From: Ectobius pallidus | Taxonomy: Eukaryota > Arthropoda > Insecta > Blattodea > Ectobiidae | Length of the DNA: 64,000 nt | Direction: 5' to 3' | Assembly: GCA_964059195.1 (NCBI GenBank) | Contig: CAXKWD010000007.1 | Span: 60,760,705 to 60,824,704, forward strand | In this document: positions 20,770 to 32,159 of the stretch, piece after piece | Layout: each line of letters opens with the position of its first letter | How positions within the stretch are numbered: the first letter of the stretch is position 1 | Translations under genes and position numbers: made by a program | The notes under the pieces: generated by a model | Seen by the model: only the letters and a program-made list of their open reading frames with translations | Database searches by the model: none | What the model was told of the DNA's origin: nothing

Positions 20770-21954
20770 CCCAAGGTCGGGTTTGATCCCGGTCCAGGTA
20801 GATGACATTTATAATTAAAGGAGAAGAGCGCACGAATGTGCATCAAGTGTGTTCTACTCTTGGCTGTACTCATGTAGAGTCTTTTCTCTTTTGCCACACG
20901 TGGTGAAGAGATATCGCTCACATTTTTCCCCACACAGTTTGCACACGCATTCGTCGCTTGGCTCGTGGACTCTCTCTTTTACAGATGGAATCCGTGTACC
21001 GCTAGCCTGTTGATGGCACTGCACATGTTCTGGTTTGGACCCATCATGGCATCTGTCGCGTAAATTCTGGCCATATTTCTCCTCTTTTGTTTGGTCTTTG
21101 ATTTAGATGTTCTGTGGGTTGTGGTGTCGATGGTATGGAAAGATATCTTAGGTCCTCGATGAGGAAAGTTTCCTGTGCTAACACATAGCTGTCTTTGCTA
21201 TGCCTAATATTCTTTTTAGGAATCTAGCTTTCACTTTTTCCATTGTAGCGAGGCCTGATATTGTGAGTTTGTCCCAGATTAAATCTATGCCATATGTCAG
21301 GATGGGTAGAATGCAGTGCCTATTGATAATTTGGTTGGGTCTTGTATGTCGTAAATTCCTCTTGTTGCTGCTCTTCCCCGTACATGTATATTGAACGACG
21401 TTCCTGGTGGTTGTAAAGTGATGCCGAGGTAGCGGAACTTGTTCACTATGGTCAAGTCTGCCCCTCCGTATGACATTATGTCTGTCGCTGCTATTCTTCC
21501 TCCATTCCTGAACATCATACAAACTGTCTTGTCCTTGTTAACTTGTAAGTCGTTTGTTTCAGCCCATTCCTGTAGTCTATTTGCCGCGTTCTGAAGGTCC
21601 TCTCTGTTCCTAGATCCTACTATCATGTCGTCTACATAGGCATATAGCACTGTTGATGAGTCATGTTATTCTGGCAACGTCTGCTGTAGCTACCTTAAAT
21701 AGCGTGGGGCTAATGGGGTCTCCCTGTAGCACTCCGTTTGTCTGGGAGGTGAGAGTGACACCCCGTCGTCTATTCTCACTCTATTGTAGGCTAGGAGGTT
21801 GTTTATTGGTATGTTACAGCGGGTTGGCTGCCCCTTTCATACCGTCCAATTTTTCCATTAACTTCGGTGTGTTGCTCAGGTCGAAGGCCTTGCTATAGTC
21901 GACGAATACGGCGTAAAATTTTCCTTTTTGATGTCTGAGGGCTTCGTACACATT
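20770..21954 (-). pseudogene. LINE reverse transcriptase, frameshifted
   Basis: Reading on the minus strand, RT motif A (AVFVDYSKAFDL) is encoded near 21880-21925 and the B' motif (GVLQGDPISPTLFKVATADV) near 21690-21760. Motif C, LYAYVDDMIVGS, lies near 21610-21650 with the catalytic YVDD. Downstream come LQEWAETNDLQVNKDKT, FRYLGITL, and in another frame MEKVKARFLKRILGIAKTA. A Cys-rich end (CVCKLCGEKCERYLFTTC) lies near 20850-20950. The order is that of a non-LTR ORF2 (palm, thumb, C-terminal Cys motif). Several frameshifts and stops make it dead. The 5' side is cut by the TIR element starting at 21955. The clade (jockey/CR1-like) is not resolved. Confidence 0.85.
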
Positions 21955-23386
21955 GGGGGATATTCTAAAAAAAGAGTATGAAGTTCTTACTGGCAGATTT
22001 CAAGTTTGCACTTGCAGTCGTATGCATAAAAAGCCTGGGGACTCCCCCACCCACTGCTCCCACGTGACATGACGCTCTTTGTACTCTGTCGCTTAGTGCC
22101 CGCTTCAATTCCGCATGCAGTAAGACCGAACGGCGGGAGTATTAAGTAGGAGATTTGTGAGCTACCAAAACAGCACACTCACTTCTCTCACAGCATGCTA
22201 TTAGGATGATTCGCGTGGAATATATGGACATTCCAGAAAGAATGAAAACTACAAATTTTTAGTTTTAATCCATCTATCAGTACTAGGTACTAGGGATTTA
22301 AAAATGTTGTTTAAATTTTGTAATTGAGGTGCTTATGCTAAGAGCTAAACTTTTATTTGAAATATTTTTTTCGAAAAAAAAATTCTGACGGGTAGTTACA
22401 AGGCAGGCATCGTTCACAGAAACTCAATCTTGTCTGGTGAACGGTAAAGCTTTGCATCAGGCTAATACAACTGAATACCTATTCTCTGCAACACGGCCTC
22501 TTATTCTATATTAGAATTTGAAGAAAGGTGTACTGCCACGCTTAGGTTATACAAAAGTATTCGAGTGCATGTATTAAGATTTTATTTGGATTGTGTATCC
22601 TTAAGGGATGCGGCACGAGGTACGGCAACGACTTTCTTTTCATTTTTACAAGCACTTTATTTGACGAAAATTTAATTTTTCTTAATTTTCTCGAAATAGT
22701 TTTAACAATTTTATAGGCTTATTATGTAGGCCTACTATAATATATTGTAATAAGTACTATTTGAAAAACTTCTCCCAAGAAATTCTCTGAAGGCTAGTTA
22801 TAAGCCATTCATTTTATACAATATAGACTTGGATTTTTTGGTCTTGCCTCGCGAATAATGCGACTTGGAAACGAGGCAGATACAAGTGAATGCGCACTAC
22901 TGCAATACAGCCGTGTACTCTACACTAGAATAGGCTATATTAAGAATAGAGGGAGTTATATGAATGTTTCATATCACATTTAAAAATACTAATTATATTA
23001 AATGTTGCAATTATGTTATGAATTTTCATTAAACTAATTTAATCCTAAAATATTATAGATTATGTGATCCTGTACTTCTTCCATTGCGGTATCTGATATG
23101 ATGATGTAAATGACCATTCTATGCAGTCCTTTCAGAGAGAGCAGAAATAATTGTCTTCCTCTTCATAATGCTGATCTGGCATCTCCCACTGCGAGAAGAC
23201 CCTTGTTTATTTTCGTAAGTTTGTTTATGCAGGTGCATGTTTCGTGTGGGTTGGGTGAGCATAAAGTGATAGCCGGTGAGTCAGAACTTTCTGTCGTTGC
23301 GGTGTTATTTTGCATAGGACTTGTGAGTGACTACACTGCTCAGCAAGTAGTCGCTCATACTTTATGCTTGCTTTTTTAGAATATCC
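21955..23386. mobile_element. TIR element with GGGGGATATTC ends, unknown superfamily
   Basis: The left end GGGGGATATTCTAAAAAA is mirrored by the right end TTTTTTAGAATATCCCCC. The subterminal GAGTATGAAG / CGCTCATACTTTATG is partly matched too. No convincing target duplication is visible, so the superfamily is open. Two diverged copies of a roughly 95-base segment lie at 22425-22520 and 22840-22935. No coding region was recognised. The text after 23150 shares about 50 bases with 27735-27785. Confidence 0.6.
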
Positions 23387-24937
23387 CCCATAATGTCTAG
23401 AAGGTTTGAGTTCTCGCTCCCCCATCCCTTCTCCCCACTCTCCCCTTCGCCCGTCTCTCTCCACCTCACACGTCCAGCGTATTCCGTTTCTCAGCGCTTT
23501 TACACCGGACCGGTGGCAATCGATGACGTCACGCTGCAGCGGAATTGGAACAAAACTGCTGGATTTATGGTGCCATCATTGGCGACTAAATTACTAGTGA
23601 TTGTAATATTTTCTTACAGGAAGCATTGGTGTATTATGGTTTCAAACAAATAGAATTTACATTATTATTGACATAGCTAAAAGTCTTCCCATCTAGTAAT
23701 GACTGAAAATATCCCCCTTTGCCGTACTAGTCACGTCTAACCTAAAACTTTCGGAAGAATGTCTCCATATAAAACCCAAACACAACTGACAAGTGTCACA
23801 ATTTTTAATATAACACATTTTTGCAGCTAGGGTTTCTTAAATAGCGAATACCATATCAAATTAAATCAGGTAGGATAATATAATTGCTGGTCAATAATTT
23901 TAAACATACCATCCAGTTATAGACAGCGAGTTCTTATAATCTGAAGAGAATATACATAGCCTACTTCTTCTAATATTGTTTTTATGCCTATACTCGTTAC
24001 CTTTCTTCCTAAACATTTTGTAGTTTTATTGTTCCTATGCATCTATCATTGAGCTATACATACAATAATAATAATAATTTTATTATATATGTCATCAAGT
24101 CAAGTGACAGCATGGACACCGGGCAGGATTGAGTGAAACCCATCGTCTGCTAATTCCCCCGCAGATTTACGTGAGCCAATCAGATTCATTGGTGGATTCT
24201 CGCACCATGTCCACGGGCCGGTGGAACCGATGCCAAAGCGCTGTGAAAACTGGTGGCACCGATGACGGCATTACTTAGCTTTGGAATAAAAATGCTGCCA
24301 GCGCTGAGAAAAGAAATAGGCTGATAAGGTTTGTTCGGAAAGCAGTCAGAAACCAGGAACACATCGTTCGCGATGCGCTCTTTCTCCACACGCGTTCGCA
24401 AAACGAGAATTTGTGATTCTGATTGTCAATCTTCTGTTCGATGTGTTCTCGCGTACAGTTTCTGTACTATAAGAAAAGTTTGGGACTCTACCATGAATTG
24501 TTATCAGAGACATGCAGAGTAACCTATTTTCACGCGCCTGACTCCTCCCTCCAATAACGTTGCGCCTGATTTATAAGCATAGGCTACTTATATGTATGAA
24601 TAATGGAAGATAATTAAAAGTTTCTCAAAATATAGTTTATATTGGCGATGCATATTGCATGTATAAGATGTTAAGGGAAATACATATTCTATTCGCATAT
24701 CATATCAATTAAACGCAGAAACTATCGATTCCAAATTCTTCTAACCGTTCACAAAGGGCAAATCACGGATAAGTTACATACTGGACATGCGTACTACAAC
24801 AAATGCTCAAGCAGTCAACGGATTTGCTATGCGAACAAAGCTATAGATACACGCACAGACAAAACACAAGTGACTATACAGAGGATCGTATCTATGATCC
24901 AAACATGCATGATGTACACATGCGCGACGATCCGAGC
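23387..24937. other. No gene recognised
   Basis: No gene found. A short (ATA)n tract at 24063-24077 and an inverted-looking pair GGACACCGGGC / CATGTCCACGGGCC (24113-24216) may be fragments of a MITE. Open frames here carry no recognisable motif. Confidence 0.35.
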
Positions 24938-25194
24938 AGTCGTGCCAGGGTTGGAATGTTTAAAACAAAACGTTTAAAACAAGTGTTTAAAACAAGGGCT
25001 TGTGTTTTTTTTAAGTTTGTTTTAAACAATCTGTTTTAAACATGTTTTTTTTTAGCATGTGTTTAAATAATTTTTTAATTGTGTGTTATATTTAATTATG
25101 AAGACAATTTACATTTTGTCAAGTCAGTGACACCCTGTTAGTGTTGTAAACAGAAAACAACAAAAAAAACTAGGGCCAGAATACCAGAAAATCA

Positions 25195-25340
25195 TGTGAG
25201 GTGATGTCTTTTGTATCCTTTTCCTCCAGACTTCTCTATCCTCTGCCGCCAGCTTCCAGTTTCTGATTTCGAGTAATTGATTTGAATTTTTTCTGGCTGC
25301 ATCCTACCATCTATTTTGTGGTCTTCCTTTTTAAAGAAAG
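25195..25340 (-). pseudogene. LINE ORF2 extreme C-terminus
   Basis: Minus-strand reading gives GRPQNRW, a stop, then DAARKNSNQLLEIRN and WKLAAEDREVWRKRIQKTS. This is the usual end of many insect LINE ORF2 proteins (G-R-P-x-x-R-W-x-D ... A-x-D-R-x-x-W). One stop codon interrupts it. It is a short 5'-truncated insertion within the hAT element. Confidence 0.7.
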
Positions 25341-25384
25341 AGATTATTAATATTAAATATTGAGTGTGTCAATTTGGCAACATC

Positions 25385-25600
25385 CCTTGTAAAGGCGCAA
25401 TTCCACTGAAGCAACACTGAACGACATGTGGCATGCGACTTGTATCCTAGTGTTGCCTGATTGTAGGCGTGCGACAATGTGCCACAAAAATTCCATATGC
25501 CGCATGCGGCATTTGTCTCCCCCATGTCGTATTCGCTTTGTCGCCTAGGCGTGTAGCATGGGACTAGAACGATTCAACTGAAGCAACTTCAGTCTGGTGC
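25385..25600. repeat. MITE-like fragment with GCATGCGGCA palindromes
   Basis: Starts GCGCAATTCCACTGAAGCAAC and contains CATGTGGCATGCGACTTG and GCCGCATGCGGC. The end of the segment at 27770-28035 is an inverted match (GTTGCCTCAGTGGAATTGC), so both belong to one dispersed family. The boundaries on the inner sides are unclear. Confidence 0.5.
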
Positions 25601-26197
25601 AACATGTCTTTAATAATACCATATACAATACCCATATTTATATACAACACCATGGGCTATTAAAATGTCTGAATAGCTGTCAAATTATTGGCAGACACTA
25701 TTTAATAAATTACCAATAATTTATCAAAATTTACCTGTAAATTTCTTTAAGATAAGAGCACATGACTGGTTGGCCAGGAATCCATCAAGAGGGACTTTTG
25801 GTATAATTGATTTTAGTTACTCCACTCTTGAGAATCGTATCAGAGAATTGGCATATTCAAACCCCATTTTGTAACATAGATGAATTTTTTAATAGTAATA
25901 TATCGTAACAATGTATCCTAATATTGTCTTATTTCTATTTAACATCAATCAGACTGGACTATAATCCTTATATTTTTATTTTTTTAAATTATTTTTTTAT
26001 TTTCTATATTATTGTGTCTTGAGAATGCGCTAACTTGGTCTATTGACAGGTTATGTAATAATTGTAAAAATGTAAGATTCTTATGGCGTAATACTTAGCT
26101 TGCTGTCACTTTGCATAGTTTACTTTACCTGACTTTGTCTATCGGGGGGGGGGCTCCTGTTTCCCCTGCAATACATCATTCTACCAGTGCTCATTCA

Positions 26198-26709
26198 CAG
26201 TGGCGTACCAAGGCTACTTGGCGCCCAGGGCTAATTAGATGGTAGTCGTCCCCTAACACTAAAAGGTTCAAGGTTCAATGAGTTTAATTTAAACACAGTT
26301 TAATGTTCAAAATTATTTATTTTTAATATGTAGTATGTTACTTTAACACATTATAAAGAGAAAAAATATGAATGAAATAAAACTGTAAGTATTATAAAGT
26401 AAGTTTGTTTGAAAAAAAATAGATAAAATTGCTAAATTACACCGTAATCTTTTCCTGTGTGCTCGGTGCCCACGACCTATTTCGTATTGTCTATAAATAG
26501 TTTAAAACGAAACATTTATTTCATTTCTAAATAACATTAGTGCAGCATTTAATAAAGTAATAAAGAAAATTTGACCAATAAAACCTTATATTTTGCCTGA
26601 AAAATTATTTTTTCTTAAACTAAAAAAATATGTTTTTCAATTTTGGCACCCCCTTCTTTATGGCGCCCGGTGCGGCCGCCCCGTTCGCACCCCCCTTGGT
26701 ACGCCACTG
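26198..26709. mobile_element. hAT-type MITE, 512 bases, TSD CTCATTCA
   Basis: The ends are CAGTGGCGTACCAAGG and the inverse CCTTGGTACGCCACTG. Perfect 8-base duplications CTCATTCA lie at 26190-26197 and 26710-26717. The GC-rich subterminal GGCGCCC motifs resemble those of the MITE at 7445-8502, which suggests a related parent. No coding region. Confidence 0.9.
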
Positions 26710-26726
26710 CTCATTCATCATGATCA

Positions 26727-27478
26727 GGGCCCGGATTCTGATGACCTAAAATTGTTTGAAAAATGACCTATAAAATGACCCTAAATTTTAAAGAAAATGA
26801 CAATAATTATAAAAAATGACCTAAAACTGATATTTTATTTATAAAAAATTATTATTGTACACACAAAGTTATAGACTAGTTTGTACATAATTATAAAAAC
26901 TGTAAATAACTGTAATGTTGTGAATGTTCTTTTCTCACAGAAATTTATACTGGCTCTGAGGCACTGGCGAGTCAAAATTCGGCACATCCTTTTGTGGTCT
27001 GCCGGATTATATTGTCGTTTATTGAGGGTAAACAATACTTTGCACTCTCAAATCCAAGCAGGTGGCAGACTCTGGTGCCAAGTCAATCTAATAACAATAG
27101 TATTATAATACAAAATGTTGGCGTTTCTTTGATTCTCACTTCCGACTGAAACATATCAACACTTTTTCGCCGAATTTTTCTTTCTTGCATTAAACAGACA
27201 ACACTTCAAAGACAGCACCGCTAGCGACGAAAAAGAAGTTAATACAATGTAAACACATGAAAATGACTAAATGAGGAAACAAATGACACGAAAATGACAA
27301 AATAATGACCTAAAATTGAAATAAATGCCCTAAAAATATAAAATTGCATAAAATGACAAAAAATGACCTAATGAAAATGCATTTCTATAATCTAGAGGCC
27401 ATGATTAGGATTTATCCACAAGTTGGCAATGTCTATGCAGCATCAATAAAAAGATGACATGTCATTAGAATCCGGGCC
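26727..27478. mobile_element. TIR element, GGGCCCGGATTC ends, ATGATCA duplication
   Basis: The left end GGCCCGGATTCTGATGAC is mirrored by GTCATTAGAATCCGGGCC. ATGATCA flanks both sides (26720-26726 and 27479-27485). The interior repeats AAATGACCTA-type text near both ends. The left end starts GGG and the right ends GCC, so a base may be lost and the true duplication may be 8 bases. Its ends resemble those of the element at 53957-54934, which carries hAT-like coding text. Confidence 0.75.
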
Positions 27479-27734
27479 ATGATCATGATATAACCATTGG
27501 TTGCAATAAAGGAATTATTATTTTTCAAGCCTAATTTCGAATGTATATATGTAACAACTACTTTCATTGCTGCTTCCCAATACAATTGAACTTCTGTATT
27601 GACAATTATTGGGATTTGAAGGAAAACTATTATTAAGTTTTAAAACTTCAAGGAGACCCGATATACAGTACTACAGTAGTTATTTTCTTTCTCCTCCTTT
27701 ATGCTGACGTGGCTGTGATTTAAATGCTCTGCTC

Positions 27735-28035
27735 TATGAAGACCCTTGTTTGTTTGTTTTCATAGCTTGTTTATGCAGGTGCAAGCAGCCCATGTCGCAT
27801 GCTACATGTCGCCCCGATCCGCTGGCTGTTGGATAGCGACGACACTGTTCGACACGAGGAATTTTGTCGAAGGGCGACAAAGGCGTCCTGGCGACAACAG
27901 TCAACTTGTAGCATGCGGCAAGGAGACTTGTCGTTTGTCGCTTCGTGTTGCTGCAATTGAATTACTGTATGTAGCATGCGGCATTGACGCATGCTACATG
28001 TTGCCCAAATGTTGCCTCAGTGGAATTGCAGCTTA
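27735..28035. repeat. MITE-like fragment related to 25385-25600
   Basis: Contains several GCATGCTACATG and GTAGCATGCGGC palindromic phrases and ends GTTGCCTCAGTGGAATTGC. The first 50 bases (GAAGACCCTTGTTTGT ... TTTATGCAGGTGCA) are also found at 23199-23235. Open frames on both strands are products of the palindromes, not genes. Confidence 0.5.
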
Positions 28036-28697
28036 AGTTCGATAATGTAAGGCGGCTAAGACCACGTAAAACATGGTGAAAGTCAATCATCAGTTGAGCA
28101 GTAAAGGCAGTAATTAAACAGTAGTTTGTATTATTTTTTATTAATAATGAACTATTAAATCATAAACAAATAATACTGGCACAAAATGTATTTTCAAATA
28201 CTATTAAGTCTACGACTCGTAAATCTTGAACATCTTAGCACAGGGTGTCATTGGATTGACAAAATTTAAATTGTCTGCATAATTAAATTTAACACCCAAT
28301 AAAAAAGTGTTATAAACATATGCTAAAAATGTTTAAAACAAATTGTTTAAAATGTTTTAAACATTTCAACTGTGTATATTATATAATAGGACCTATACAT
28401 TAAATTGGTTGATTTAAACAAAATTAACAATTTTAAACTTTTTTTAAACAAACAACATTGTTGTAAACATAAAAAACGTTAAAAACAACCAACATTGTTG
28501 TTCACATATAAAACGTTTTAAACAAAAAAACATGATTTAAACAAAAAAACGTTTAAAAAACACGTTTAAAACAACCAACATTATTGTTCACATATAAAAC
28601 GTTTTAAACAAAAAAAAACATGTTTTTAAACAAAAAAAAAAACTTTTTTTTTTCTTTAAAAAAAAAAAACATGTTTTTTATCAACCCTGAGTCGTGC

Positions 28698-29222
28698 TGT
28701 GCACGCGCAGTTGCAGTAGTCAGGAAGCCGTTATGCTGCGTATACATATGCGCTCTGCTCCGCACGCGTGCCTCTCGTTGAAATTATTTTCACAGCGCTC
28801 TTCCCGCGTTACATAGGAAAACGACGAACCTGCTGCGAACCACCAGCTGTCATCACTAGGCCTAATATTTTGTATGTAGTCTTGCTAATATATGATATAT
28901 CACAGCCCATCAACACTGGCGTGCTAGGCAAAAGAGCCTTAATTCCAATTTTTGCCGAAAATGAGTTACATGCATATCCACCATGTACAAGTTGTTCTGC
29001 ATCTACTGAAATAATAAAATCCCAGTTTTTACTTCCCTAAGCCCATTTTTAGGCCTATCTAAAATGTCTCATCTCCAAAATAAGCTGCGTTAGAAAGGAA
29101 ATCGGCCTTATGTCCATTATGATAAAGAAAAATACCTTATTTCCTTCTCAAAGTGGATTCAAGGTCAATTTCCTTCCTATTAGTAACAAACAACCCCACA
29201 GTCAGAAACAAAATTGCCTTAA
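28698..29222. other. No gene; partial copy of the AAGCTTGAGGAGCG repeat
   Basis: Bases 28738-28815 are an inverted partial copy of the repeat at 3604-3826 (shared GAAATTATTTTCACAGCGCTC). The remainder has no recognisable gene or repeat end. Confidence 0.45.
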
Positions 29223-29958
29223 GGGGAGATGATAGTTATCAGTGTCAAAAAATCGATTTTTTTTCCTTGGGCTCATGTAATAGAGTGTAGTTTTGTGAAC
29301 ATTTTGATACATAGGTCTTAAATGTTGTGTTATTATTAAGCCAAGCAGAGCGACCTGGAGCTTTCTAAAATGGATAAAATACCATAAGGCACGTCATTTT
29401 CTTTTCGCTCTCCTGTAAAATTACATTTTTTGTACTTCAGGTACCATTTTCTGAAAAGCTATTCATGCTAAAATAATGAAACTTTCAGGAATTCATTATA
29501 GATGGATGACAAATCTCCCTTAGCAGAATTATGGGAAAAGTCTTGACTATACAGAATTTTCAACTATTTTTAATTGAAAAAAGTCCCTTCTTTTAGTCGT
29601 GAAGTTTTCATGCAGTAATATTGTACATATTGGACTGATTGTGCTAGGGTAAATAGTAGTACCTATTGCTAGTAAGTTCCCAAAGTTTCACAAAAATCTA
29701 AGCTACAGAAATTGAATAAAGCGTACCTAAGTCAAGGGAAGGAACTGTAAAAGAAAATTATCACCAATGTGTTAAAAAATGCTTTCCTACCAAACAGCGA
29801 GTTCTAGAACAACCATTCTCTGCTTATTTAAAACTGCAGAGTGCACTTGCAAAGCATAAAAAAATTCAACTAAATCCGACTGTTAACACCTGAGTTATGG
29901 CTTCTTCAACAAACGCTATATTTTCTATCATTTTGCTAGCGGTAACTACCATCTCCCC
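29223..29958. mobile_element. TTAA-flanked TIR element, 736 bases
   Basis: The ends are GGGGAGATGATAGTTATC and the inverse GGTAACTACCATCTCCCC. Both are flanked by TTAA (29219-29222 and 29959-29962). A TTAA duplication is typical of piggyBac, Kolobok and Sola3; the end sequence alone does not decide which. No coding region was seen, so it is a MITE. Confidence 0.85.
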
Positions 29959-30123
29959 TTAAGTACCGAGAAGCTTTGAGTTAAGGTAGAATGTCTTCTT
30001 TATTTGGACTGTATTGGATGTTGGCAGTTTATGATTTTTCAAGATTGGATGGATGCAATCAGTGATATTATCTTCATTATTCAAATGTAATTTTAACCCT
30101 GCAAACCTGACATTTAATTGTAG

Positions 30124-30346
30124 CAGGTGTTAAGCTTGAGGAGCGCAGGAGGAACGCGAGCGGAGTGCAACTACCAAAAATACGCCCCAATGTGAAATCA
30201 TAAATCCTTTGTGTTCGTCAAAAAAACCGACAGGAGACGGATCGTGGCGAGCGGTTCGCGTGCACCTCAAAATGCCGTACCAATCTGCGTTCCGAGCGGC
30301 ACGCTTGCGGAGCAGAGCGCAAGAGGAGCGCAGATGTATACGTAGC
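30124..30346. repeat. GC-rich MITE-like repeat, family copy 2
   Basis: Same family as 3604-3826: starts TTAAGCTTGAGGAGCG, ends GCGCAGATGTATACGTA. Compared with copy 1 the interior differs by small indels around GAACGCGAGCGGAGTGC. The minus-strand open frame over it is not a gene. Confidence 0.7.
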
Positions 30347-30799
30347 CTTATGAGTTCTGTGGCCGACAGAGGCCGTAGACCAGGATGAGCTCGCGTAACC
30401 GTCAGAAATAAAAGCGAAGAAACAAACAGGAGTATTCATGCGGATTTAGGATTATAAAATGTTTGTAGTATTAGGTACTTATAGCATCCCATTCAGTATT
30501 ATGGTCCCATGCCCATCAGTTGAGAATATCATAAACATAAACAAAATACATGAACATGTTCATCTAACCTCCCCATTTCGTGTATGAAAAAATATGTCGG
30601 GCATATGAACTCCTTTACCGCTGTCCATGAAATTCAAGCCGCGTTCACACCTGTGCGCCTTGCGCCTAGTTGCCGTGCCTCTCCAGTGCATCTGCGCATG
30701 CAACGGTGCAAGCTCACGCATGCACCTAGTCTCTTGCGGCTCCATTATTGTAGGCGCATACCTCTTTCTGTTCACACCTGCTAGAAGTGCGCAGATGAA

Positions 30800-31123
30800 A
30801 TGTCCGCTTTGGATTTAGGTGCCGTAGCTGCTGCTGCTGCAGCTGTTGTTATTTTGCGACAAAGACGAAACCGTAAGAAGAAAATTCAATTGTATTGTAA
30901 TCACAAAGTTGGCAATGTAGTTGATCTTTCACAAAAATATGAAAGTCAAACAGCAGTAAAATTGGTCATGGCAATCAATCTTTCATTTCCAGAATATCGT
31001 TCGAAAATGTACGCAGTAGGAACAACTCTGATCACCAGTAGGTACTATTTCGAACAGTGGCATTTTCAACGAACGAACTGCTTTCTTCCAAATATAATTT
31101 TATTTATTATTAATTACCAATAA
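30800..31123 (+). pseudogene. Harbinger transposase N-terminal remnant
   Basis: The frame begins MSALDLGAVAAAAAAVVILR and continues QRRNRKKK. A short Ala/Leu-rich helix followed by a basic run is common at the start of PIF/Harbinger transposases. After about 30 residues no DDE motif or other resemblance is seen, so the catalytic part was lost. Assignment rests mainly on position inside the TIR element opposite the MADF frame. Confidence 0.45.
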
Positions 31124-31139
31124 TATGCGCGTAATAATT

Positions 31140-31392
31140 GTCACATTTTGAATAGGTAGCTGGCAGGATTAGGGCATGTGGTCAGCATGCCGAATCCTAC
31201 TGCAGTTGTTGATAGCTTACTGAACCGAAGCCGCTACTTCTTTATGAATTAGCTCCTCGGTTGGTGTCACGAGACTGAATGCACCCCGTTCCAGTTGGCC
31301 CTACCTCAGAAAAATTTGAGGAGGTACCGGGGTTCGAACCCAGACTTGCGGGTCCGTAGTCAGCAACCACTAGACTAGGGGCTAAAGAGGAC
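31140..31392 (-). mobile_element. tRNA-derived SINE, second family, minus strand
   Basis: On the minus strand the head has box A-like TAGTCTAGTGGTTGC and a good box B, GGTTCGAACCC. A body follows (GAACGGGGTGCATTCAGTC ... GCATGCTGACCACATGCCC) and it ends near AGCTACCTATTC. Box spacing is tRNA-like, but no mature tRNA fold is expected. No clear flanking duplication was found. Family differs from the SINE at 5511. Confidence 0.75.
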
Positions 31393-31920
31393 TTTTGCAG
31401 AAAAACACTATTTTTAAATAGATTTTCCATTTAATACAAAAGAAAATAAATAAATGTGAATTAGTGCATTTTAAGAAAAGATGTAATGCAAATAAATTTA
31501 TACAACTTTCCAAAACAAAAGCAACGTTGTTATCATTGACCCCAGTTCTTCCCTCGGTTGAATCAATTCACACGTGTTATTGTTTATTGTAACTATCGCA
31601 GGAAATGAAACTTGAGCAGTCTGAAATACTTTGAAATGTATATATAGAAACAATTTCAGTCAACTTATTTTAGTAGATAGGAAGTTAATTGAGTGAGCAT
31701 TGAATAATTGTATCATTAAAAAGGGTAAATATCTCAATTGTTTATGCTATTTTTCGAGTGCCAATATAAGGAATAGTTACTTGCTTATTTGGGGGGGGGG
31801 GGAGAACTAGAATAACTCTATCAAAATTATAAACAATTTTCGGTGTCATATTAGTGTCCATTATTATGTTTTATGAAGACGGCTAAACTCGTTTGTTTAA
31901 AAAGCCTAAAAAAGGGCTAT

Positions 31921-32159
31921 TCATTGAAATAATACCACTGCTCTTCTCTGCTGGACTCTACGAAAGTATGATCGGAGGCTTTTTATTTTATTTAGCACCG
32001 CTTTCGTTGTTCCCAAAGCGTATTTGTCCCTTAGAAACTGTAAGGAATCGCTCCTTTTTGTCCTGTCCTTGTAGTCCGGGGAGCTTGCCATCCACAAACA
32101 CGGATACGAGCGATAATCCTCCACGAACTCAAATTCTTTTCATTAGACCACTCCGCCAT
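31921..32159 (-). pseudogene. MADF (Myb/SANT-like) protein of the Harbinger-like element
   Basis: The minus-strand ATG at 32159 gives MAEWSNEKN. After a one-base frame change the text reads FEFVEDYRSYPCLWMASSPD, YKDRTKRSDSLQFLRDKYAL and LNKIKSLRSYFRRVQQR. The order (W near the start, Y..PCLW, DYKDR, KIKSLRS.(F/Y)RR) is the MADF domain, a three-helix Myb/SANT relative that binds DNA. In Harbinger elements such a protein helps recognise the element ends and import the transposase. A frameshift after residue 9 and an early end make it non-functional. Confidence 0.75.

Larger units (their letters stand above)
24946..28689. mobile_element. hAT element, 3.7 kb, TSD AGTCGTGC, with nested insertions
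   Basis: The ends are CAGGGTTGGAATG and the inverse TATCAACCCTG. Perfect 8-base duplications AGTCGTGC lie at 24938-24945 and 28690-28697. The subterminal regions (24960-25140 and 28250-28680) are an inverted pair rich in GTTTAAAC-type palindromes and share GACACCCTG / CAGGGTGTC. Inside lie a LINE tail, two related GC-containing fragments, a hAT MITE at 26198 and a TIR element at 26727. No transposase of its own is recognised, so it is a large non-autonomous copy. Confidence 0.85.

Noticed and set aside
27746..28036. Cys-rich frame that could suggest a secreted peptide
   Set aside because: The Cys codons come from palindromic GCATGC phrases of a MITE-like repeat; the opposite strand is equally open.
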